Shown one piece after another: positions 27,842 to 37,540 of a stretch of DNA of 64,000 bases. Made by a program: the position numbers and the translations under genes. The stretch spans positions 174,738 to 238,737 of the forward strand of contig JADJZU010000002.1 of assembly GCA_016715625.1 (NCBI GenBank), given 5' to 3'. The DNA comes from Bacteroidota bacterium (GTDB lineage Bacteria; Bacteroidota; Bacteroidia; Chitinophagales; LD1). The notes under the pieces are model-generated. The model had not been told where the DNA came from. It saw only the letters and a list, made by a program, of their open reading frames with translations, and did no database searches. Positions within the stretch are counted from its first letter, which is position 1. Each line of letters begins with the position of its first letter.

Positions 27842-30075
27842 TTACCAGTTTACTCGTGCCGTTACAAAGAAATTTCTTCCTGCTGCACTGGTGCCCGATG
27901 CAAAATGGCGATAACGCAAATCCAACAGGTTATCGCAGCCCAGATCAAATCCAAAATTTTTGACCGGTTGAAATCCAATTCGGGCGTTGAGGGTAAACCA
28001 GCCGGGCATGCCATTGGGTGTGGCTTGGCCAAAGTTATCTTCGCCCAGCATGTTGTAATCTTTTACTTGTTTCTTGCCGGAGAAAATGGAGAAAAATTCA
28101 CCCCTTACCCATTTGTATTTAGCGCGAAATCCTGCTCTGCCATACATGGGCGGAACGTGATCGAGCGGATACAAGGTAGTGTCCGTAAAAATTCGACCAT
28201 AGGTAAATGTGTATGAGGCATAAACGCTCATCCAGTCGGTGATGTCGGCCTCTGCTTGCAGGGCTACTCCTGCCAGTATCGCCCTGTTTTTATTGACCAA
28301 AGTAGTAACCCTGCTCAGTGTGCCATCAAAATTAATGCTGTCGGCACCATTAAAGCTGGATACATCAGTGGTAATGGCATTTAATAAGTAAGTGGCAAAG
28401 CCCGTAGCACTGATTCTGTATCGCTCTGCAAATGTTTTTTCCACTGTTGCTTCTCCATTCACGGTGTACTCCGGCTTTAATTTAGCATTCGGCACAATCA
28501 CACTACCCGGAACGCTTTCAAATATTTTTGACATATCATCTACGTTCGGTGCGCGGAACCCAGTGCTGAATAGAGTAGCAATTCGAAAACCCATACCGGG
28601 TTTAGCTACTAATCCCACATTGCCGGATACTGCATGGTGCATGTTTTTATGGAGGTGTAAGGTAGAGGGAAGAAATCCTGACTGGCATCGGTAATTGTAC
28701 TGTTTAGGTTCACGAAATTGTAACGAATGCCGGAACTGAGTATTACCTTCTCGTTGATGTTGAAAGTGTGCATCATGAATAGCGCTACGTAATTCATTTT
28801 GTTTTTACCATCCGGATAGCGAGTGCTGGCGGCTCTCGTAGTATCCACATTAATGTCGCGCTGTACGGCAGTAGATTTCAAATCGTTGAACTGACCATCT
28901 GTACCAAAGTAAATTTCGTGCTTGTTTATCACTTTTTTGAAGTTTGCATGAAAACCTACCACGTTTACCGTTTCAGTTCGTTCTGTTCTCCATTTGCTGT
29001 TGAAACTTCTGTTGTTTCTGCTCTCAATCAGTCGCTGATAGTTTACGCCTATGTTTACATCGTCCAGCGGACCTGCATTTTTCCAGTTAAAATCGTAGGC
29101 CGCCAGGAACCTGAATTGCGGTCCATAATACCATTCAGCATCTTTGAGCACGGTGCTACCGCTGGTGACAGACAGGCGGTCGTAGCGTGGAATATTGGAA
29201 GAGTTAGACAACTGCACATTCAGCACATGCGTTATGTTTTCGGTTTGCTGATAGAGGAATTTTTGAAGTAAATCATATTGCCAGTATCCGGAACCAGCCT
29301 GTATGGATGGATTCGGGTTCGCAATAGCTGTATCTTTTTGACCTGTTACATTACCCAGCGAGTCAAACACATTGGTTCGCGCCTGATAGTGGTTTCTGTT
29401 CCACTGCCCTGCTGTGGCCGCAGTGGTATAGTTTCCTTGCCTCAAATCGCCAAATCGCGAAAAGGTTGCCGAAGTGAGCGATGCAAATTTTTTGCCCCCA
29501 AAATTGAGGTCAACGTGTCCGGTTAGTTCATTGTTTACGCTGCCGTATCGGAACATCGCATTTCCTTTAGACAAAAAAACTTTGTCGCCAGAGAGGATAG
29601 GATTTTTAGTGCGCATATGTATAACACCACCCAATGCATCGCTTCCATACACGGTGGACGAAGGACCAAAGAGAACCTCAATACGGTCAAGGATATTGTT
29701 ATCTACCGATATCACATTCTGAAGGTGTCCCGCCCGATATTGTATGTTGTTCATACGTACACCATCAACTACCATTAAAACCCGGCTTGCTTCAAACCCG
29801 CGCAGAATAGCGCTTCCACCACCCTGTTGCGATTTTTGAACGAAAACCTGACCGTTCATCGATAGAGCATCTGCGGTATTTTGCGCGTTCGCTCGTTTCA
29901 AGTCATTGGAGGTAATGATTTGTGTCTGTTGTGCCGTGTTGCTGCGCAGTTCTGCAAATTTATTGGCAGCTATCACTACCTCGGTCACATTCACCACCTT
30001 GTCAGTACTGTCGCTTTGTGCGCTTAGGGGTATTGTAACCACCCACAGTAAGACCATATATAAAATGTTTTTCAT
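27842..30075 (-). pseudogene. TonB-dependent receptor (heme/hemoglobin-receptor-like), one frameshift
   Basis: About 744 residues are encoded once the frame is joined. After a signal peptide (YMVLLWVVTIPLSAQ) comes the plug domain with VEVVIAANKFAELR-like start, ADALSMNGQVFVQKSQQGG, ILRGFEASRVLMVVDGVRM and GPSSTVYGSDALGGVIHM; the rest is a 22-strand-type barrel ending AGRNFFVTARVNW with a terminal aromatic. The segment AGHLQNVISVDNN after the DGVRMNN motif resembles heme and hemoglobin receptors. The frame breaks near 28640, where a run of five A on the coding strand would read through if it held six (giving TSIKNMHHAVSG). Receptors of this class import a ligand with TonB-ExbBD energy. A small periplasmic-type protein precedes it and a strong terminator follows. 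Homopolymer error or phase variation could explain the break. Confidence 0.85.
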
Positions 30076-30105
30076 TTTGTATTTGTTTAGATATAAAAGG
30101 GTAAG

Positions 30106-30131
30106 TCCAAGCATGCTGAATCACGCTTGGA
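30106..30131. other. Inverted repeat in the leader of the TonB-dependent receptor gene
   Basis: TCCAAGC (30106-30112) and GCTTGGA (30125-30131) form a 7-bp stem with a 12-base loop, located between the small upstream gene and the receptor start at 30075. It could be an operator, an attenuating hairpin or chance. Confidence 0.3.
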
Positions 30132-30160
30132 AGCATTATGAAAAAAAATAGAGAAAGTAC

Positions 30161-30676
30161 TTATGCGTTAAAATCAGGGGGAGGAGACTGCATGGCTAGT
30201 GTAATATTTTGCAGTGCGAAGTTGGTATGACGTAGTCTGAATCCGTTAAACTCCAGATAGATTTGGCAAACAAATGGCTCGTTTACATATTCGGGCATAA
30301 AGAGATTAGCCCTCCTGTTTTGTTGTTGTGTGCCAGTGTCTTGGTCGTCAAAAAAGCGAATGAATTTATCGAGCAATGAAGTTTCCTGATGGTCAAAAAA
30401 TGCATAGACTAATATCCGATTCCCCTTACGCTCCAGCTTTACAATATCATACATTTTGCCTTGCAGCTTGAACTCTTTCCCTCCATCATATTGTTGTATA
30501 GAACCAAATTCCTTTGTCGTAAATTCGAATAAGGCGGTTGATTTTTTCTTCTCTTCATTAATAGCTTTGCGCACTTCCATCCGCACTTTATGTCGTTGCA
30601 CCGCAAAAGAAACACAGGCTCCAAAAGTGGCAGTGAGCAGTGTCGCAAACAAAAATGTAGCAGTAATCGACTTCAT
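30161..30676 (-). CDS. Hypothetical single-pass/secreted protein preceding the TonB-dependent receptor
   Basis: A 171-residue protein with an N-terminal hydrophobic segment (TATFLFATLLTATFGACVSFAV) followed by a charged helix (RHKVRMEVRKAINEEKKK) and a beta-rich part (LQGKMYDIVKLERKGNRILVYAFFD), ending NITLAMQSPPPDFNA. I do not recognise a named family. It lies 85 bases upstream of the receptor gene on the same strand, so the pair is probably one transcript and the protein may assist the same uptake system; that is inference from position. The sole Cys in the hydrophobic part does not form a convincing lipobox. Confidence 0.6.
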   Translation of the reverse strand: MKSITATFLFATLLTATFGACVSFAVQRHKVRMEVRKAINEEKKKSTALFEFTTKEFGSIQQYDGGKEFKLQGKMYDIVKLERKGNRILVYAFFDHQETSLLDKFIRFFDDQDTGTQQQNRRANLFMPEYVNEPFVCQIYLEFNGFRLRHTNFALQNITLAMQSPPPDFNA

Positions 30677-30722
30677 AAAACGAACGAATATAAATGCTAA
30701 TTCTTACACAGCCACCAATTTT

Positions 30723-30730
30723 TACATTCG
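30723..30730 (+). promoter_or_regulatory. Possible -7 element before the thioredoxin-like gene
   Basis: TACATTCG differs from TAnnTTTG by one base and lies 16 bases before the ATG at 30747, in a TTTTTACATTCGC context that recurs before the xylulokinase-like gene at 50086-50093. The recurrence is the main support. Confidence 0.3.
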
Positions 30731-30746
30731 CTGCCAAAAGATAAAC

Positions 30747-31304
30747 ATGGCACTCACTCCTTCCAACATGATTCCACTGGGGACCTCTGCCCCGGCCTTT
30801 GTTTTGCCTGATGTTATATCCGGGAAACAGTTCAGTTTAAAAGAGTTGCACGGTAAAAAGGCCACGGTCATCATGTTCATTTGCAATCACTGTCCTTTTG
30901 TTAAGCTCATCAATAATCAGTTGGTCAAGCTGGCAAATGATTATTTGCCTCAAGGGATTTCTTTTGTGGCTATCAGTGCAAACGATGCGGAGGCACACCC
31001 TGACGATGCTCCCGAAAAGATGAAAGAGCTCGCCTTGGCAGAGCATTACCCGTTCCCGTATTTGTATGATGAGTCGCAAACAGTAGCCAAAGCGTATGAT
31101 GCTGCCTGCACCCCCGATTTCTATATTTTCGATAAAGACCTAAAGTTGGTTTATCGCGGGCAGCTAGATGATGCACGTCCATCCAATCAGATTGAACCCA
31201 ATGGACAAGATATGCGCACAGCGCTCAACGATTTATTGGAAGGTCGTGCTATAAACCCCCATCAGCGGCCTTCCATCGGCTGCAACATCAAATGGAAAAA
31301 GTAA
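30747..31304 (+). CDS. Thioredoxin-family/AhpC-TSA (peroxiredoxin-like) protein
   Basis: A 185-residue cytoplasmic protein of the redoxin superfamily: PLGTSAPAFVLPDVISGKQFS, then VIMFICNHCPFVK with the CNHC redox motif, AISANDAEAHPDDAPEKM, and ACTPDFYIFDKDLKLVYRGQLDD. This is the Bacteroidota/proteobacterial family often called thioredoxin family protein, about 180-190 residues, with unknown partner. The open frame extends upstream to 30456, but the ATG at 30747 lies where homology begins and just after a possible promoter. It is divergent from the small receptor-associated protein and 19 bases ahead of the dipeptidase gene. Confidence 0.9.
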   Translation: MALTPSNMIPLGTSAPAFVLPDVISGKQFSLKELHGKKATVIMFICNHCPFVKLINNQLVKLANDYLPQGISFVAISANDAEAHPDDAPEKMKELALAEHYPFPYLYDESQTVAKAYDAACTPDFYIFDKDLKLVYRGQLDDARPSNQIEPNGQDMRTALNDLLEGRAINPHQRPSIGCNIKWKK

Positions 31305-31323
31305 AACAACAAACGAAATAATT

Positions 31324-32697
31324 ATGAAACAGCTGAATGCCTATTTAGAACAAAACAAACAACGATTCCTGGATGAACTCGTTGCTCTTTTGCGATTCCC
31401 CTCCATCAGTGCCGATAAAAACTACGAACCCGATGTATTGCAAACAGCCGATGCGGTAAAAGATTTTTTGCTGCAGGCAGGTGCCGAGCAGGTATCGGTC
31501 ATATCCACTGCCGGCTTTCCGGTGGTATACGGTGAGAAGATAATAAATGCCAACTTACCCACGGTGCTGGTGTACGGCCATTATGATGTGCAGCCGGCTG
31601 ATCCACTTGAACTCTGGAACTCACCTCCATTTGAGCCGGTGATAAAAGACGGAAACATTTATGCCCGGGGAGCTTGTGACGATAAAGGACAAATGTTTAT
31701 GCATGTAAAGGCTTTTGAAATGATGATGAAAAACAATTGCCTGCCTTGCAATGTCAAATTTATGATAGAAGGGGAGGAGGAAATCGGCTCTGCTAACCTG
31801 GAAACATTTGCAGTACAACATAAAGAAAAGTTACAGGCGGATGTCATTCTGATTTCAGACACATCCATGATTTCTAACGAACAGCCTTCCATTACTACCG
31901 GATTGCGCGGACTCAGTTACCTTGAAGTAGAAGTGACCGGACCCAACCGCGACTTGCACAGTGGCGTTTATGGAGGAGCCGTAGCCAACCCCATCAATAT
32001 TTTATGTGATATGATTTCCTCGCTGCATGATGCCGACCGTAAAGTAAACATCCCCGGATTTTATGATGAGGTGCAGGAGGTTTCTGCCGAAGAACGCAAT
32101 TCGATGAGCAAAGCACCTTTTAGCCTAAGTGATTATAAAGCACATCTGGACATTCAGGATGTGTTGGGTGAAAAGGGGTATAGCACGCTGGAGCGTGTTT
32201 CCATTCGTCCTACGCTGGATGTAAATGGCATTTGGGGTGGCTACACTGGACAAGGAGCCAAAACGGTGTTGCCCTCCAAAGCATATGCTAAAATCTCAAT
32301 GCGTTTAGTGCCAAACCAGAACAGCGAAAAGATTATGCAGTTATTTGAAGAGCATTTCAAGCGAATAGCTCCCTCCTGCGTTCAGGTAAAAGTGATGCCG
32401 CACCATGGTGGCGAAGCGGCTGTGACTCCCACCGATTCTATTGCCTATCGTGCTGCCTCCAAAGCCATGGAACAAACATTTGGTGTTACCCCTATACCCT
32501 TGCGCACCGGAGGTAGTATTCCAATTGTAACTATGTTTGAACGGGTGTTGGGCATTAAGAGCATACTCTTTGGTTTTGGCTTAGATAGCGATGCCATCCA
32601 TTCCCCTAACGAAAAGTTTGGTGTGTTCAATTACTACAAAGGCATTGAAACCATTCCTTATTTCTATCAGTATTTTGCAGAAATGAGTCGTGTTTAA
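31324..32697 (+). CDS. M20 family dipeptidase
   Basis: A 457-residue metallopeptidase with the M20 metal-site motifs VLVYGHYDVQPADPLELW, IYARGACDDKGQMFMH and FMIEGEEEIGS (the catalytic base and a metal ligand), the dimerisation/lid domain starting near GPNRDLHSGVYGGAVANP, and the final ligand histidine in GLDSDAIHSPNEKFGV. The family (carnosinase-like/dipeptidase) removes N-terminal residues from dipeptides using two zinc ions. No signal peptide is visible, so it acts in the cytoplasm on imported peptides. It probably shares a transcript with the redoxin gene 19 bases upstream. Confidence 0.95.
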   Translation: MKQLNAYLEQNKQRFLDELVALLRFPSISADKNYEPDVLQTADAVKDFLLQAGAEQVSVISTAGFPVVYGEKIINANLPTVLVYGHYDVQPADPLELWNSPPFEPVIKDGNIYARGACDDKGQMFMHVKAFEMMMKNNCLPCNVKFMIEGEEEIGSANLETFAVQHKEKLQADVILISDTSMISNEQPSITTGLRGLSYLEVEVTGPNRDLHSGVYGGAVANPINILCDMISSLHDADRKVNIPGFYDEVQEVSAEERNSMSKAPFSLSDYKAHLDIQDVLGEKGYSTLERVSIRPTLDVNGIWGGYTGQGAKTVLPSKAYAKISMRLVPNQNSEKIMQLFEEHFKRIAPSCVQVKVMPHHGGEAAVTPTDSIAYRAASKAMEQTFGVTPIPLRTGGSIPIVTMFERVLGIKSILFGFGLDSDAIHSPNEKFGVFNYYKGIETIPYFYQYFAEMSRV

Positions 32698-32739
32698 GCG
32701 ATTAACTAAGTCGCTCTAATCACAAAAGTTAAAATGCCA

Positions 32740-33640
32740 TTACTGCACTTGCGTAATGGCCCAGGCCGTGAATTGATTGTTGACGCATTTGCCGCGTATC
32801 CACAGGTAATTTATACCTGAATAGCCACTGCTGCGATACAGGCCACCATTAGGTGAACTCACCGACAAAATGTTGCCGGTATTGGTGGTGTTGGAGGAGG
32901 ATACACTCACTTCGTAGCTAATGCTACCATGCCCAACCGATGTATAATTTAACTCTGTGCTGCTTGTTTTGTAGGCATATAAATTAGTAGGTGCAGTGCA
33001 GGGGACTGACAGATTACAGTCAACTGCTGCATACACGCTACGTGGTCCCGCCCAATTGCTAAATTTAGTACCACCACAATTACCGCGCACATAAAAATCG
33101 TAGGTGGTTCCCTGATGCAGAATGGCATCGTAGGTATAGGCATCATTGGTGCGTAAACGGGTCCCTTCACCAATAGTAAATCCGGTAGGGCCATATTCTA
33201 CATCATAGAAACTGAATTGAGTTCCAGGATACCACATGAATTTGTAAGGATTACTGCCGGTATACATATCTAAACTTACAGGAGCGCTGCAATCGCTGCT
33301 GCTGCCATCTACACTTACCTGAAATCTGGACGACCAGCCCGACACACTACCGCTAGCACATTTCTTGCGGATATACACATCGAAACTGCCGTAGTCGGCA
33401 ACCGTAAAAGTGGTGGAAGTGGAGGAGAAGAACTGCGTGGTACCGCTGCCTTGTGCGAAGTCGGCTGGGGCCATACTCTATCTCAAAGCCATTTTGCACT
33501 TCAATATCCGAGCTGGTAACGGCGACCGTTTTATCGGCCAATGAAAAAGAAATGCTCGGAATCAAACATTCCGTGTCTACCACTTTTTTGCAAGAAGATA
33601 CAAATGACATTATAAGGAAAGCAAGAAAAACGTTTCTCAT
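32740..33640 (-). pseudogene. Secreted lipoprotein-like, fibronectin-type repeat protein, one frameshift
   Basis: The protein begins MRNVFLAFLIMSFVSSCKKVVD, a signal peptide with a lipobox-like SSC, then about 280 residues of beta-rich repeats each containing FEIEYGP/VEYGPTGF, a FDVYIRKKC or YDFYVRGNC strand and a GWSSRFQ or FSNWAGPRS strand. The repeated Y.VRG.C.....S.W layout resembles fibronectin type III domains common in Bacteroidota surface proteins. The frame is lost near 33470, where the coding strand reads GGCCCCAGCC and would read through with one C fewer (EYGPADFAQG). No named family was recognised. The gene faces the M20 dipeptidase across a 42-base gap. Confidence 0.7.
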
Positions 33641-33732
33641 GAAGGATGATAATTTTGAGGCGAATGTAAAAAAAGAGGCTACCTGCTGAAATCGTTAACC
33701 ATTATTGAATTGATAGTGTCGAAAGTCTTTAT

Positions 33733-35379
33733 CTATTGATTCACCTTTTCAAAAAACACCCAGCCGTTTTTTCTGTATAATTCCTGTAGGTCGTTGCGGT
33801 TTTTGTAAAGCCGATCCAGCCGGTCGAGGCGCGTAACTACATAGTGTTTTTTGCCGGCATCTGCTGCTGATGGAATAGGTTTTCGGGCATAAAACAGATG
33901 CGCATAGCTCTTGAATTCGGCCACCTCCACCACGCAGTTCTCTTTGCTTTTTTCTTCCAGAAAATCAATGAAAGCATGTTGGGTATATTGCTCCACCCGA
34001 GGAATAATAAAGGTCATAGCGCTTTTTACAAACATGCCACTGCTGATGAGTATAACATACGTTCCCCATTTGTAATGTCGCTGTTGCATCAATAGCAATG
34101 CCACGGAAATGGACACCAGCAAGCCTAACCCAAATATTAAGTCAAAGGAAGACCAGTGCACCTGTGCCTGCAAATTGGCTACTGCAAAAACATCTTTAAT
34201 GTAAGGAGTGAATTTCTCAGGTGTTTGAATCAAAATAACCCCGGCAGTAAGTGCCACAGCAAAAGCAACTGTGAGCGTAAAAAGTGGCACCGTTTGTCGC
34301 CAGCTCCAGGTCATGCGTTTTTCAAAAAGCTGGTGAAGGTAATAGGCTGCCAGAAACGTAATGGGGAAATAACACAAGGAGCTGTAGTGAATGATTTTTG
34401 TTTTTACTATAGAAAATACCACCAGTGTAACGCAAAGCAGGTAAGTCATCCACCTGCGATAACTGGTTTGTGCGAAGTCATCATGCGTGTTCTTACGAAA
34501 GGAATCGAAGATTAGGCACGAAGCGGGAAACACTCCAACAAACAGAACAATAAAGTGAAAATAGAATGGTCCGCCATGCCCGGCATCCGGTGTGGTTAGT
34601 AGTCTGATTTGGTAGGTGATAAACTCATCTATAAAATGAATGCCATTAGCGCGAATTTCAAAAGAGAGCCACACCACTACTACGGCAGAAATGCCCAGCG
34701 CCCAAATAAAAAGTTCAGTTACCTCAAGCCTCAGTTTGCCTCGGTTTACTATAAAGTAAACGACAGCGGTGAGCACCGTTAGTAGAATGGCCACCGGTCC
34801 TTTGGTAAGCGTAGCCAGCCCAATAAAAAGGGCCGAAAGCAGCAGGTGCAATCGGGCTTTGCCAACCTGCGTTTTATGTGATTCAAAATCGTTGACGATA
34901 GATACCTTATACATAAAATGTATACCCAAAAAGATAAAAAGATTAAACACCGGATCTATAATCCCCGATTTGAAGTGGAGCTGCGGAGTCATGGAGCAGG
35001 CAAACAGCAGCGCCCATAACACTCCAAACTGCGAATTGAAAAGCATTCGCCCAATATTGAACACCATCAGCATGGTGGCCATACCGCAAACAGCGTTGGG
35101 CAGGCGAGCGGCCAATTCTCCCACGCCTAAATAATGCATGCTTAGCGCCTGCAACCAAATGAACAAAGGGGGCTTTTCGTAGAATGGCTGAAAATCAATT
35201 TGCACCATCCGCCAATTGCCGGTCAACAGCATTTCGCGCGCACTTTCGGCAAAGTTGATTTCATCCCAGTCAAACAGGTGCACACTCCCTAATTGTGGCA
35301 AAAACAGTAATGCCCCAATAAGCAAAAGAAAAAACTGAGTGGGAAACTGTAAGAGTCTTTTCAGCAGCGTATCAATCAT
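33733..35379 (-). CDS. Glycosyltransferase family 39 (ArnT/PMT-like) membrane protein
   Basis: A 548-residue polytopic membrane protein. The catalytic first loop contains FDWDEINFAESAREMLLTGNW and DFQPFYEKPPLFIWLQAL, the acidic-residue and YEKPPL signature of the ArnT/PMT group, which uses polyprenyl-phosphate sugars to glycosylate lipid A or other acceptors on the periplasmic side. About 11-12 hydrophobic segments follow, then a soluble C-terminal part. The ATG at 35379 overlaps the end of the PAP2 gene by eight bases; a TTG two codons upstream is less likely. It is the third gene of an lptF/G-PAP2-GT39 operon, which suggests work on LPS or its lipid carrier. Confidence 0.9.
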   Translation of the reverse strand: MIDTLLKRLLQFPTQFFLLLIGALLFLPQLGSVHLFDWDEINFAESAREMLLTGNWRMVQIDFQPFYEKPPLFIWLQALSMHYLGVGELAARLPNAVCGMATMLMVFNIGRMLFNSQFGVLWALLFACSMTPQLHFKSGIIDPVFNLFIFLGIHFMYKVSIVNDFESHKTQVGKARLHLLLSALFIGLATLTKGPVAILLTVLTAVVYFIVNRGKLRLEVTELFIWALGISAVVVVWLSFEIRANGIHFIDEFITYQIRLLTTPDAGHGGPFYFHFIVLFVGVFPASCLIFDSFRKNTHDDFAQTSYRRWMTYLLCVTLVVFSIVKTKIIHYSSLCYFPITFLAAYYLHQLFEKRMTWSWRQTVPLFTLTVAFAVALTAGVILIQTPEKFTPYIKDVFAVANLQAQVHWSSFDLIFGLGLLVSISVALLLMQQRHYKWGTYVILISSGMFVKSAMTFIIPRVEQYTQHAFIDFLEEKSKENCVVEVAEFKSYAHLFYARKPIPSAADAGKKHYVVTRLDRLDRLYKNRNDLQELYRKNGWVFFEKVNQ

Positions 35380-36025
35380 TCGCAAACAGGGTTTTGTTTC
35401 GCCAGGTTAGTTTTTGATAGGCGGCAGACTGGGTTATGCTGCTGCGTACAAGAGTAGTAATTATAACGGCAAGCAATGAGCCGAAATATACATCTATAAA
35501 AAAGTGCTGAAGCAGATAAACACGCGAGAGCCCCACGAGCAAAGCCATGGCAAAAAATGCTACACTCCACGCTTTGTTTTTGGTAATAAAGCATAAGGAA
35601 AGAAATAATGCAAATGCCAAGGCGGTGTGCCCCGAAGGAAAGCTATGATACCGGGCCACTTCCATACCCGGAACAAAGTTAAGTTGAATTGAGCTGCTGA
35701 AATAAAGGGAGGGACGCAATTGTTCATCAAATACTATTGTTTTTAAAAACTGCACCAGCCCGCCCACCGAGGCATAGGTGGTCGCAAGTATTAGCCCATT
35801 GCCAAACCCACCAAAAAGAATGACCAAGAGCATGAGAATAAAAGCGGGTGCCTCGGCCAGTCGTGTTACATTCAGGAAAAAAGCATCGAACCAAGGTGTG
35901 TGAAGTCCATTCACAAAAATGATTTCGCGGCCTTTGTCTATCGTTAGCAGCAGGATAGCCCCTGCTACCAAAAACGCAGCATACAAAATAAAGAAGAGGC
36001 GATGTTCCTGCACGAGTTTGATCAT
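35372..36025 (-). CDS. PAP2-superfamily lipid phosphatase
   Basis: A 217-residue membrane protein with the three phosphatase motifs: KTIVFDEQLRPSL (KX6RP-type), HSFPSGHTALAF (PSGH) and SRVYLLQHFFIDVYFG (SRX5HX3D). Such enzymes remove phosphate from undecaprenyl diphosphate, phosphatidylglycerophosphate or lipid A. Its start overlaps the lptF/G stop by four bases (ATGA) and its end overlaps the GT39 gene, so all three are made from one message. A lipid A phosphatase (LpxE/LpxF-like) or a carrier-recycling role is inferred from these neighbours. Confidence 0.92.
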   Translation of the reverse strand: MIKLVQEHRLFFILYAAFLVAGAILLLTIDKGREIIFVNGLHTPWFDAFFLNVTRLAEAPAFILMLLVILFGGFGNGLILATTYASVGGLVQFLKTIVFDEQLRPSLYFSSSIQLNFVPGMEVARYHSFPSGHTALAFALFLSLCFITKNKAWSVAFFAMALLVGLSRVYLLQHFFIDVYFGSLLAVIITTLVRSSITQSAAYQKLTWRNKTLFAND

Positions 36026-37470
36026 GGCTGTGCAGTTTTAACCGGTTTAAGGCGACCGAACCATTTAGTGTAATAGTCTACACTGAAAATCTTGGAATCG
36101 CTGGTCGCTTTCATGGTGAGGAATAAACCCATCGGCAACAGCACAGCGGTAGACAGCCACATGCCGCCAAAGGCTGTCAGCACATTGTTCTCCGCCAACT
36201 TTTCGCCAATCATACCGGTTACGTGATAGAGAATGAAGAATATGACCGAATAAAACAAGGGCCAGCCCAATCCCCCTTTGCGGATAATTGAACCCAATGG
36301 CGCTCCGATGAAAAACAAGACCAGACAGGCTACAGAGAGCGTAAATTTGCGATACACCTCTATCATGTGCGTGGTGTAGTCTTTGCTTTTGTAACTCATT
36401 TGCTTGGCGGTTACATCCGCAAAGTTCTTGATGTTGCGAGCTTTGTTCATGGCCTTTTCCAAAATCTGAATCTTAGTGCGCTGGTCATAACTGTTTAGGT
36501 CGGCCAGATAGCCTCCGGCTTGTGTCACAGGTGCCGGGTCGTTGGCATGTGATACAGTGTCGACTCCCATTCTTTTAAAGGCGTAGTAAGGGATCAGGTA
36601 GTTGTTAAACCCCGCGAGCAGTTGGTGTTCTTCGCTGTGTATGGTGTCTATCTCATCATAGAGTTGCTGCAAATTCAGCATTTGCTTCAAATCTTTAAAA
36701 AAGTTTTCATCGGTCCGCGACAGTTTAAAGGCCGATAGGTCAAACTTCTTTTCCCAGCTTTTAAACTGCGTGCTCACCATCTCGTATCGCTTTTCGGGCT
36801 GCGGTTCCTGCGGGTCTATTTCGCGATATTGCTTCCCGTTTTCGAGGCGAAGCGTAAGGGTAGTGGCCTCTTCGTCCTGAAGCATCTGGCCTTTTTCAGC
36901 TGTAATTACATGGTCGTTGCCTTTGCCACTTGTATGGTCATAAACAGTAATCTTGTACAGCGAGTTGGTTTCATCGTCTTTGTCCTCCACGCGGATATAA
37001 AAGCCATCTATGCCGCTGTAAAATATGCCGGGCTTAATGGCTACTGTAGGTTTTTGGTGGCGGATATCGTACAGCAAAGCGCCAAATTTAAGGTTGGCTT
37101 TGGGCAATAGATTATTACTAAAGAAAAACGCAAACACACTCAGGCCAATAACAAAAAGTGCCAAGGCACGAATGAACCGGAGTAGCGATACTCCGGATGA
37201 TTTAATGGCGGTAAGTTCAAAGTGTTCGCCAAATGCCCCGAGTGTCATGATGGAAGCCACCAGAATTGCCAGCGGCAATGCCATGGGTACCAAACGGGCC
37301 GATGCGTAAAGCAGTAGTTCAAGCAATATGCCGGTGTTTAATCCCTTGCCCACCAAATCGTCTACATATTTCCAGAGGAATTGCATCACGAGCACAAACT
37401 GCGCTATAAAAAACGTGAGTATGAGCGGACCAATAAAACTTTTGATTACCAGCCGGTCTATCTTCTTCAT
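36022..37470 (-). CDS. LptF/LptG family permease (YjgP/YjgQ), LPS export
   Basis: A 482-residue protein with six membrane segments, three at each end (KSFIGPLILTFFIAQFVLVM, LVPMALPLAILVASIMTLGAFG at the start; YSVIFFILYHVTGMIGEKLA at the end), separated by a periplasmic beta-jellyroll part (KPGIFYSGIDGFYIRVEDKDD, TLTLRLENGKQYREIDP). This is the build of the LptF/LptG subunits that, with LptB, extract lipopolysaccharide from the inner membrane. Bacteroidota often have a longer central domain, as here. It leads an operon with the PAP2 phosphatase and ArnT-like glycosyltransferase. F or G cannot be decided from sequence alone. Confidence 0.93.
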   Translation of the reverse strand: MKKIDRLVIKSFIGPLILTFFIAQFVLVMQFLWKYVDDLVGKGLNTGILLELLLYASARLVPMALPLAILVASIMTLGAFGEHFELTAIKSSGVSLLRFIRALALFVIGLSVFAFFFSNNLLPKANLKFGALLYDIRHQKPTVAIKPGIFYSGIDGFYIRVEDKDDETNSLYKITVYDHTSGKGNDHVITAEKGQMLQDEEATTLTLRLENGKQYREIDPQEPQPEKRYEMVSTQFKSWEKKFDLSAFKLSRTDENFFKDLKQMLNLQQLYDEIDTIHSEEHQLLAGFNNYLIPYYAFKRMGVDTVSHANDPAPVTQAGGYLADLNSYDQRTKIQILEKAMNKARNIKNFADVTAKQMSYKSKDYTTHMIEVYRKFTLSVACLVLFFIGAPLGSIIRKGGLGWPLFYSVIFFILYHVTGMIGEKLAENNVLTAFGGMWLSTAVLLPMGLFLTMKATSDSKIFSVDYYTKWFGRLKPVKTAQP

Positions 37471-37540
37471 GCGCGATAAAACTAAATAGATTGTTGGAAG
37501 ACAGATAAACGCAAAACCCGAAGAATATTACAGGTTACGA

